Below, one piece after another: positions 55,558 through 64,000 of a stretch of 64,000 bases of DNA; position 1 is the stretch's first letter; the number at the start of each line of letters is the position of its first letter. Under the pieces are notes generated by a model. The model was not told the DNA's origin. It ran no database searches and was given only the letters and a program-made list of their open reading frames with translations. The DNA is from Syncephalis plumigaleata (Eukaryota > Zoopagomycota > Zoopagomycetes > Zoopagales > Piptocephalidaceae). The stretch spans positions 558,001 through 622,000 of the forward strand of contig JAIXMF010000006.1 in assembly GCA_025201365.1 (NCBI GenBank), in the 5' to 3' direction. Both the position numbers and the translations under genes were made by a program.

Positions 55558-55881
55558 GATGTCAAAAAAAGAACAAGGAGTGGAAGGCGTGGTTGCCTAC
55601 AGTCTAACTATTAATACCACTTGTGCACACACACAAAGTACAAGTAGAAAGTAGAAAGAAAGAAGAAAGGAGAGAAACGACGTCGGAAGAACGACAAAAG
55701 CTACGTCGGCAACATTTTATATGTGATATGTGATATGTGATGTGTGTGTGTGTAATAGTGCCAAGTTTTTTTCCATTTTATCATTTGATCTTAGTGGAAC
55801 TCACACCCAATTCAATTAGATTTTTCTTCTTTTTATTTCTTTTTTGTTCATTGATTATTGAATCTACTATATACATACAAA
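55558..55881. promoter_or_regulatory. Divergent promoter region, DnaJ and Rrp7
   Basis: Head-to-head spacer of 324 bases with GT and GAAAGAAGAAAG runs. Both genes' promoters must lie here. No factor site is claimed. Confidence 0.5.
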
Positions 55882-57064
55882 ATGGCTAAAGGTATCAAGA
55901 AGGTAGCCAATTCTAATAAGAAGAAAAAGACAAAGGATAATGGAAATAGTGTTGGCGGTAATAGTAACAATACAGAATCACTACAAATACAAGATGGATT
56001 CCATGTATTACCGTTACAAATGCCTGCTTATAACGAAGATGTAGAAAAGCCAATAGTTCATTATGTTTACTTTAAACAACATCAAATGCATGGAAGTAGT
56101 AAATTGAACAATGATGATGGTGATGATGATAATGTTGCTACTTTGGGCAAACATATTCCCGAAGAGCAACGTATGTTATTTGTATTGAATTTACCCGTGG
56201 ACACGACAGAAGCCGATATACGCCATTGGTTCCGTGATGCTGGTGCCATTGAGACGATTCGCTTCAAGACATTGCAGCAATATGAGGAAATCTATGATAT
56301 AACAGCGGGTAGTAGTGAGGCTGAAGCACTGAGCAAGCATCGTTTACGTCCTCTATTAGATGCCGGTTCTTATGCTCATGTGATATTCCTGGAACCATTG
56401 GGATTACAGCGTGCCTTATCGTTAACTGCGCGTACACGACGTTGGCGCGATGAAGCAACCAGCGAGAAGAGTAAAACACAACTTGCTATTGGTTTAGAAC
56501 GTAAGTAGTAGTCAATATAAACATAAAAGTAAGACATTGAATAACGATTAACGATATACACATTTAGGTTACAAGTTGACATATCAACAAAGTCGACCTG
56601 CGCCATCTACACTTGGTAAACAGGCCAACGCATATATTGTAGCCTACGAGGAGGAACAACGCAAGAAACAGGCCATGGAATCGGCCATGTACAATGTACC
56701 GGATGAGGATGGTTTCATTACAGTGGTGCGTCAACATCGAAAACGTGGCAACACCGATGGACGTGGTATGGTCAAGGCTGTTCGTGCTGAAGATGCGGCG
56801 AAACTTAAGGAGAAATCCGTAGATAGCAAGGAGAAGGTCGACTTTTATCGATTCCAACATAGAGAAGCCAAACGTGAAAGTAAGTAGTAGTAGTAGTAGT
56901 CAAACGTATAATGAAGGGATACTACACGGTATATCATTTACTAATAATCAATCTATTGCTTGTTATTATCTCATCTAGAATTACTTGATCTTCGTCGTAA
57001 ATTCGAACAGGATAAAGAGCGTATTGCAAAAATGCGTACTAATCGTCGATTCAAGCCATACTAA
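55882..57064 (+). CDS. RRP7: Ribosomal RNA-processing protein Rrp7
   Basis: Nucleolar factor of the UTP-C/CURI complex for 40S pre-rRNA processing. Exons: 55882-56500, 56568-56879, 56979-57064. A Lys/Asn-rich N terminus precedes an RRM-like fold (MLFVLNLPVDTTEADIRHWF, then AGAIETIRFK and GSYAHVIFLEPLGLQRAL). The C-terminal Rrp7 domain has QANAYIVAYEEEQRKKQAME, VPDEDGFITVVRQ and ends LLDLRRKFEQDKERIAKMRT followed by NRRFKPY, the family hallmark. About 338 aa, intact. Start is the first ATG, in a good AAAATGGCT context. Confidence 0.93.
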
Positions 57065-57336
57065 TCATTGATTTTAGCGCTTTTTCTTTTACTTTTTCGT
57101 CATTACTATCATTATTATTTACTTGCTAACTAATACGACATGTCATCATTTGTTATACTTCGTATTTACTATCATCATCATCATTATCAGCATTATTATT
57201 GAAATAACCCGTAAACATAAATGAATAAAGTTAAATGATTATTGCTGATTAAAATGTAACAATTTCATTAGGATATACTAATATTTAACAATACATCGTT
57301 ATAACTAACTAACTGACTAACTAATTAAGAATAAAG
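57065..57336. other. Convergent 3' spacer, Rrp7 and Cdc7
   Basis: AT-rich, holding both 3' UTRs; an ATC run lies near 57170-57190. No gene. Confidence 0.5.
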
Positions 57337-60300
57337 CTAAGCAAAAAATGGATGTGATAAGGCATCGGATGCGGTGATCCGTTCGGCTGGATCGACTTTC
57401 AATAGTTTCTCCAGTAAGTCGACAGCATTAGTATCTAAAAAGTCAGGTCGATCCTCGTTTAAATATTGAATGAGTCGAGCGAATCCAGCTGCATTATTAC
57501 GCATACCGGGAATATTGCAATGGAAGCTACGATCTATCACACTCAATATTATTAATATCATGCTTATTCAATGAGTGCTATGATGATGATATACTTACGA
57601 TACTTGACTGCCATATTCTTCATGGCTATTTGACCCTGTATACATGTTATTTCCAGTAGTGCTTCAGCATCGCTACTTGAATTGAAAAATGGATAGCGAC
57701 CTGTAAGGAAACATAGTAGAATCACACCAGCTGCCCACATATCCAATGCTTACAATAGATAGATAGATCTAATTAGTTACACTACTCTTTTAATAAGCAA
57801 CTAATGCTCAATCGACTTACCAGTCGTTTGATGTTCAACCTTGAGTAATACTTCAGGTGGACGGAATCCACGTGTGCCTGCTCGATCTGCTCGTACTACC
57901 GGTCTAGTGATAATCATGATCATGATCATTAGTATTAGTAGTAGCACTTGTATTGTTCGTATTATTACTTACCGATTGTCACGAAGCAAGTAGCCTAATC
58001 GATTATCCTCAGTTCGTGGTGTACCCACTAATGTTGCCGGTGTCGGTGGATAGATGGGCTTACTCGTGTCTACAAACTAGCATTGACAGTTAGTCATCAT
58101 TCCCTATGCACCACTGAATCATCATGGTCAATTACCTGAGCTAATCCGAAATCGACTAGAAATCCACGACGATGCTGTATATCGTATAGGAAATTAGTGG
58201 GTTTTACATCACGATGAACAATGCCCTGACGATGTGTGTCTTTTAATGATTGCAACAGCGAATACATGTAATGACGAACATCATCTAGATTGCAACCTGT
58301 GTAGAATTTCTAACAAATAGCAGTATTGTTATTATTGTCATTATTATTGCATACTGATATACATTGAGATAATTGTATAGTCATACCTTGAAATCATCAT
58401 GCTTAATGTAGGGCAACACGATAGCCACATGATCTTCATAGCGGAATGCATCGAGCATAGGTGCCACTGACGGTGATTGCCTAGTTCATTCATCGTATTC
58501 AATGATCAATTATCATCTATCATTCATTGCTAGTATTAGTCACTTACCGTAAGGCATTCAATTTGCTTAGTTCACTATGAATCCTAGAAGGTGAACTACT
58601 TATATGAATACACTTGATGGCCATATAACGTAATGCCGATGGAGGCAATTGCCATCGATTCTCCTTTAACGTCCGTCCTAATAGATCCTTGGCTTTGAAT
58701 ACCACACTAAAGGTACCTATGATTTGTTACAACAATGAGACGAATACATTTACTACATACTTGTACATGCTTATTAGACTACTAACCTTCACCGATCTTA
58801 CGTAAAAGTCGATATTGTTGTGCCAATAGTGGAAAACACTCGTTGATATGTGCAATTTCCGCACGTTCACCTCGATAAGTGGGACCATTGTAATCACTCG
58901 ACTCTTCCTCCTCTTCCACTTCCTCTTCCTCTTCTATTTCTTCATTTTTATTATTTGTAGTAGTAGTGTTTTCATCAGCAGGTTCATCTACTGCTAATGG
59001 TATGGTGTCAGGTTGATCTTGCACTATCTTCGCTTCTGCTGTATTCGATATGATGATTGAACAAGACTTGTCATCCTCATTCACCGCTACTGAATGATCT
59101 GGTTCTCCAAGTGATCTTGACTCTGTTGATTTGATCGATTCCTCATCATGTTGATCAACTTGCATCGTATCTTCTTGTACTACATCACCTGCTGGTATGG
59201 TTGATGATGGTACAACTGATGCAGTAAGCGATGTAGATGTTTCCACTTGTATTAATGTACTCTTCTGTGATTCATGCTGTGTACTGATCGATGTAGTAAA
59301 TTGGATAGTTGTCTTTGATACTGATGCTGATGTCGATTCATATCGTTTGCTCATACTACGCTTTCCTAAAACTACTAACAATGTTAATACATTATAATAT
59401 GAGAATACTATTCAACTTACCTTGTGAAGTAGTCTTTAAATCATTGCTCATGTGTTGCTCTTCTTTTTCTTCCTCTTTACTTTCCACAATCGATGTAGTG
59501 TTCTTAGTAATGTTATCTTCCATATCAATCTCATCACTTTGCGGTATGAATACTACTCGAGCGATTCCACGTCGTGGTCGTGATCGTGGTTGTCGTGATT
59601 GTCGTGATTGTACTAAATGACTCGCCTGTCTATCCACTTTAATATGCGCACTATCTTCTACTAATGGAGAAAGAGTAGCGTTTAATGTCTCCTGAACGGT
59701 GTCTGCATTCTTTTCCATTACAGTGGATGATTCATTTGCCAATGATACTAGCTTGGAATACAATGATGCACGCGGTGTCTCTTCATCCTCTTCATCCTCC
59801 TCTTCTTCTGTTTCCTCCTTTTCTTGCTCATCTTCATCATGCTCCATACCAAATCCATAAATAGCTTCTGCTGCTGTCATAACTCGCGCTCTTGTTTGTA
59901 TAGTCGATGTGTATCGATTAGCCACCGGTGTCAATGTGATAGAATGAGTAGATGAAGCCTCTTGGTTCTCGTCATTATTGCGTGTTTTATTACTACACCT
60001 TCGTTGCTGATATCGACGCATACGACGAGATGTGTTATAGGGCGATCTATACTTTGCCTCGTACTCCATGGATAACGCGTGCTTTTCTCGAGGAGGATTG
60101 TCGATCATAGTAGAATGATTAATGACGGTGGAGGAGACGTTGTCTGTTGAATGAGTAACTGCTACATTATCCTGCTGTTCTTGCTCCTTATTCATACTAG
60201 TCATTACGCAACTACTCTTCATTGTTGTCTGATATTCCGTGTCTACCTCCTGCTGGAATGTTTGTTCATCGTCACTCTCATCGGAATCTAGACCGGACGA

Positions 60301-60501
60301 CTGAACATCCGTCAATTCGGAACCTGAAGCTAGACCGAGAACAACAGCCATAGAGGAAGCCACTTGTTGCACGTCCGCTAAGTACGAGACATCTTCCATT
60401 GTAGCACGCGACGCCGCTCTAGTCACCCTAGGTTGCCGTAGTCGTCGCTGTTGCCGTTGCTGTTGCTGTTGTTGTGATTCTTTACTTCGAGTGGCATGCA
60501 T
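57337..60501 (-). CDS. CDC7: Cdc7 (Hsk1-like) DBF4-dependent protein kinase
   Basis: Ser/Thr kinase that fires replication origins by phosphorylating MCM2-7. A long disordered, Glu/Ser/Thr-rich N-terminal part (from ATG 60501: MHATRSKESQQQQQQRQQRR) joins through the intron at about 59380-59420 to VVLGKRSMSKRYESTSASVS. The kinase begins NECFPLLAQQYRLLRKIGEG (glycine loop), then MAIKCIHISSSPSRIHSEL (Lys), GIVHRDVKPTNFLYD (HRD), FLVDFGLAQF (DFG), GTRGFRPPEVLLK (GTRGFRAPEVL-type Cdc7 motif), DMWAAGVILLCFLTGRYPFF, and ends DPAERITASDALSHPFFA. Kinase inserts between DFG and GTRG are short. About nine exons, intact frame. Poly-Glu tracts at 58900-58960 and 59790-59830. Confidence 0.92.
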
Positions 60502-60770
60502 CGAGTTAAAAAGGGAGGGGAAAAGACACGAGCGGTGAAAAAATAATATACAAGTTGATTTTATTCTGAGTAACAAATCATAAACAAAAAAAGACATATA
60601 ATAAAATGAAGATCGTTTATTAATACGTTTATAATGATGTGCCATATGAATAGGCGTGTAGTTACTTTTAAACAAACATAGGATGCATAAGCATTGTCGT
60701 ATGATATTTAAAGATATTGACATTGGATGAACATGTCAATTTATGTACATCTTGTCCTATTATTTTAAGC
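60502..60770. other. Spacer: Cdc7 promoter side
   Basis: AT-rich, 269 bases, between two minus-strand genes. It holds the carnitine acetyltransferase 3' UTR and Cdc7 promoter. No further feature. Confidence 0.45.
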
Positions 60771-62855
60771 TTAGTTCGAGGTTGATACGGTTGCAGTAGC
60801 AGTAGCAGTAGAGGCAGTGTCTAACTGAGATGCAGGTATGGCGGCTGGTTTCTTTGTACCATCAGCTACTGTGGTGGTGTTTGCTGGATTGTTACTTGTA
60901 GTAGTAGTAGTAGTTGATGATGAAGTAGCGTCTGATGTATTGTTATTCATACGTTCTAGACGTTCAGTAAGCTGCTTTACCGCTTCTTGTTCGTGCTGTG
61001 CTTCCTCGAGTAGTTCGTGCATATCGTTAAGTGCACCCACCAATGATCGGTGCATTTCAGCGCTGTTCATGCCTTTACTGCAAATGTTCGCGTAGACAAA
61101 GTCATCGTGTACCATGTAGGCATAGCCATAACCCTCGGGAACCACCTCACCCCATGCATATGCCACTACAGCCGAGTCAGTAATTTGCGAGGTGGATAAA
61201 TACCAATGGGTAGAGTAGGAGTAAGTAGGATCACTGAAGATGTCAGGCATGACAACCGGTTCACCAGTGGCCTTTGCTTCATCCGCCAACAACATACGGA
61301 AACCAAGTAGGTGTCGATCGATACCTTGTCCATTAACAGCAAGTGCCGTATTACGCGAGTGGATCATGATAGCATCGCGTAAGAGTTCCGCCTTGACCGA
61401 GTAGGACATGCTGTCGCTACGGTCGGCCATGGCCTTCACCCAGGCCAATGACTTCTCGTTAACGGAACGAGCAGTCTCGGTACGACCATATCGGAAGCGA
61501 CGTGTGGCGGCCGACTCGTAGGTGGGTCGACACGTACCATGCATGCGATAGTAGGCCAGTTGGAAGGCCATTTGCACGAAGGCATCGGGACTGACGCCAA
61601 ACTTCTTCATACGATTCTTGCCGTAGTTGGTGTAGCGCATCACTGACACTTCATGAGCGGCCACCTCACGTTCCCAGGTGGCACGCGCCTCTCGGATATC
61701 GGCACGTACCGTATCATTAAGTTGCAGGACAATAGGAGATGGTTCGGGCATCGATGCAACTTGTGCAATTGCCGCGGCAACCTCCTCGCCTAATGGGAGC
61801 GTTTCACGTTCCGATTTCTCCAAAGCAGTACGACAAAGACGACTGGTGGTGGTGCCATCGACCAACGAGTGCTCGCCGCTAAAACCACATCGTCCATTAG
61901 CGAAGGCAATAAGCTGGAAGCACTTGTCGTAGTAGCGATTGAGACCATCACCATGCCAGCATGCACGACTGAACTCGGCATCGGTCTCTGGCCGCGATTC
62001 ATCGAGGCAAATGAGGAAGGCGGCCGACTCTAATCGGTGCAACTCGGCAGCATTATCCGGATGAGCTGCTAGTAAGTGACCACGCTTCTCGGTCCAGGTG
62101 TCACGATGTTCCGCGGATAACACGCCAAAGGCTGGATCACCACTGGTTGTACTCGCTTCATCGGATTGTTTGGCCAAATCGTACACGCGATGAAGTTGAG
62201 CGAGGATCTCTATCGTGGATAGACGACGACCATCCTCGTGCACCGTGTCAAACGTGTAGAAACGACCGCGACACACTACGGCAATGTGTTGATTCGCATC
62301 ATAATCGTACGATTCAGTGTGATCCAGCGGCATGGCAGGGAAGCGACAAGCATTGAACAAGTAGTCGTATTGCGACATACAGAATGGTTGACCACGTACG
62401 GCATCCGGTTCTAGGGTACGATCACGGATAAGATCACGGAAATCAAGCATACCGGTGGCGAGGGAGGCCACACGGGTGAGCCAGTCTAACTTGACTCCTC
62501 GGGGATCTTGACGGAAACCGAAACCGTAGTTGACATAGAAGCAAACGCTTTCACGATTGGAGAAGTAGGCGCATTCGTTCCACCAGTCGATGAGCCAGGA
62601 GGTCTTGCTGGTGGCCGCACGTTCCTCTAGTCTCGCTTGCAATTTGGGACCATCTCCGGTACGGAAAGCCTCCACGGCTCGTTGCGTACGCTCCCATCGC
62701 TCTGGCTGACCATCCAACAATGGCTCCACCGAGGCTAGATAACGATTCAACGTATCATTAAGAGCGGGTACCGGCAATTTTGGCATCGTCTCTTGACCAC
62801 GATCCATGGGAGCCGTAGTATCGACTGAGGCAGTTTGTTCGTGACGGTTCGTCAT
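60771..62855 (-). CDS. Carnitine O-acetyltransferase (choline/carnitine acyltransferase family, YAT-like)
   Basis: Transfers acetyl groups between CoA and carnitine for acetyl transport among peroxisome, cytosol and mitochondria. About 694 aa from ATG 62855, one exon. Landmarks: LPVPALNDTLNRYLASVEPL at the N terminus; DFRDLIRD and QPFCMSQYDYLFNACRFPAM; CGFSGEHSLVDGTTTSRLCR with the catalytic His; YESAATRRFRYGRTETARSV (CoA/carnitine binding); GIDRHLLGFRMLL; HWYLSTSQITDSAVVAYAWG (STSQ); and GYGYAYMVHDDFVYANICSK. The C terminus is a Thr/Ala/Asn-rich tail without a clear peroxisomal PTS1. In frame, an upstream ATG at 62978 would add 41 mostly uncharged/basic residues that could serve as a mitochondrial presequence. 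Intact. Confidence 0.92.
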   Translation of the reverse strand: MTNRHEQTASVDTTAPMDRGQETMPKLPVPALNDTLNRYLASVEPLLDGQPERWERTQRAVEAFRTGDGPKLQARLEERAATSKTSWLIDWWNECAYFSNRESVCFYVNYGFGFRQDPRGVKLDWLTRVASLATGMLDFRDLIRDRTLEPDAVRGQPFCMSQYDYLFNACRFPAMPLDHTESYDYDANQHIAVVCRGRFYTFDTVHEDGRRLSTIEILAQLHRVYDLAKQSDEASTTSGDPAFGVLSAEHRDTWTEKRGHLLAAHPDNAAELHRLESAAFLICLDESRPETDAEFSRACWHGDGLNRYYDKCFQLIAFANGRCGFSGEHSLVDGTTTSRLCRTALEKSERETLPLGEEVAAAIAQVASMPEPSPIVLQLNDTVRADIREARATWEREVAAHEVSVMRYTNYGKNRMKKFGVSPDAFVQMAFQLAYYRMHGTCRPTYESAATRRFRYGRTETARSVNEKSLAWVKAMADRSDSMSYSVKAELLRDAIMIHSRNTALAVNGQGIDRHLLGFRMLLADEAKATGEPVVMPDIFSDPTYSYSTHWYLSTSQITDSAVVAYAWGEVVPEGYGYAYMVHDDFVYANICSKGMNSAEMHRSLVGALNDMHELLEEAQHEQEAVKQLTERLERMNNNTSDATSSSTTTTTTSNNPANTTTVADGTKKPAAIPASQLDTASTATATATVSTSN

Positions 62856-64000
62856 GGTTGAATGATAAACAAGACAAAGACTGGATGTTGTGCAACAAGT
62901 ATCAAATGAAGATAATATCGAGATAGGTTTGTGGTTAGCTAAGCGATAATAAAGATGATAAAACGCTTTTGAATACAAATATCAATAGCTATGCTACTAG
63001 TACTACTAGTATATGATATTGTAAAGGCTCAGCTTAGAATAGAAAGTATATTCTTCTCTAGACCAGATAGAGACAGATAGAGAGAGCACTAATTGTCAAA
63101 CGAAAGTAAAAAACGAATAAAACGTCAGCTAAAACAACGCAAGTGGAATGAAATAGAAAAGAGAAACTTGAAGGCAAAGAGAACTGTTTCGTAGTATAGA
63201 ACGAGTAAACACGACAATAGTGAATAACAGGGAGAGAAAAGATACAACTTGAACAAGTATCAATATAGTAAAAGAAAGAGAAGCAATTTAAACAATATTA
63301 CATCTACACGCTCATTCATTACAAGCATATACAAATAGAGATACTCTCACTTTCTCTTTCTTTCCTAGAGCAGTAGCAATAGTAGCAGTACTAAGGAAAG
63401 GGGTTGCCGAAAAAGATGCCGAAAAGGCAACTACTACACTAGATGTGGCTATTACACCTGTTCCTACTGTTCATACTATGCACATGTTGCTGTTGTTGTT
63501 GTTAAGGAGACAAACAAATTAAGAGGAAATGGAATGAAGAGAGCACGTGTTATTACTACTAATAGTGGTTGTATAACTTCGGCTCGGTAAATAATAACAG
63601 CAATATCGTCATCGAATGTGACATATGAACATACAGACAATAACCACAACAAGAATCGGTTTAATTTGATCTAGTTTGTGACTTACCTGTAATAGTGTTT
63701 TATTCAAAACCAACTGCTGAATAATAGATTCAATCAACAATGACAATATAATGCTTAATGCTATACTATGCCAATGCCAATAATCAAATCAAGTTGAAGA
63801 ATGATAATACCAATGGAATACTAGTAGAATCAATGCCTTATCACAATATGAGAGAGAGTGAGATACTGGCAAGGTTAAAATGATGCACAGTATATAACGC
63901 AATGCTAGTTAGAAAGAGAGTAAGGAATGAGATATAGGAATGCAATAATGGAAACCTATAAATCAATCAATGTCCTAACTAAAGAGTAAGAGTAGAAAGA
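62856..64000. other. Upstream region of the carnitine acetyltransferase gene
   Basis: AT-rich, 1.1 kb, to the window edge. A minus-strand AG...GTAAGT arrangement near 63684-63690 could be a 5' UTR splice donor. No supported CDS. Confidence 0.45.

Overview
The window reads as nuclear DNA of an intron-rich, AT-rich fungus, probably an early-diverging (zygomycete- or chytrid-grade) lineage. Fungal markers are an AreA/Gln3-type GATA factor with its N-terminal AreA box, an Atg22-type vacuolar permease, an Mpo1-type dioxygenase, a Gef1-like DH-BAR-SH3 exchange factor and a fungal carnitine acetyltransferase. A SWAP splicing factor, a FYVE-RING (CARP-like) ligase and a PHF14-like PHD protein are absent from most Dikarya as far as I know. 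Typical introns are 55-100 nt, GTAAGT...AG, with a few GCAAGT donors. No tRNA, rRNA, CRISPR, transposon or viral element was recognised.

Layout. 1-9 kb: eS24 (partial, -), Mpo1 (-), SWAP/SURP (+), Atg22 (-), Ypq1/PQ-loop (-). 9.5-24.6 kb: Gef1/Tuba-like Cdc42 GEF (-), signal peptidase subunit Spc3 (-), Arl1 GTPase (-), a large ankyrin/coiled-coil protein (-). 26.8-32 kb: GATA factor (-), FYVE-RING E3 (-). 35.6-46 kb: a DH-PH RhoGEF (+) convergent with RPB1 (-). 46.6-51.7 kb: the exceptional locus described below (-). 52-63 kb: PHF14-like (+), DnaJ with DnaJ-X (-), Rrp7 (+), Cdc7 kinase (-), carnitine acetyltransferase (-).

Main discovery. Bases 46575-51722 look at first like 5 kb of degenerate tandem repeat without ORFs. 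Read on the minus strand, the sequence is a run of about 60 consecutive introns of 57-90 nt (mode 78-80), each with a good donor and an AG acceptor. They are separated by exons that are mostly exactly 3 nt long (43 of about 59 internal exons). Joined by eye, the microexons give one open frame that starts in a normal first exon (ATG at 51722), keeps phase through all junctions, and enters a normal 37-codon last exon ending in TAA. The predicted protein is about 158 aa: an Asn-rich start, an acidic/basic helical middle, decapeptide coiled-coil-like repeats and a hydrophobic/basic tail. The decapeptides come from a three-intron block of about 245 bp repeated five times. I know of no described gene in which most exons are single codons.

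Quality note. Many genes left of 52 kb carry apparent one-base losses, mostly in homopolymers, that split otherwise conserved essential proteins (RPB1, Arl1, Spc3, Atg22, SWAP). None was seen from 52 to 63 kb. These are most simply assembly errors, and coordinates of the affected genes are given as whole loci. All splice sites were read by eye from sequence and protein-family conservation, without transcript data.
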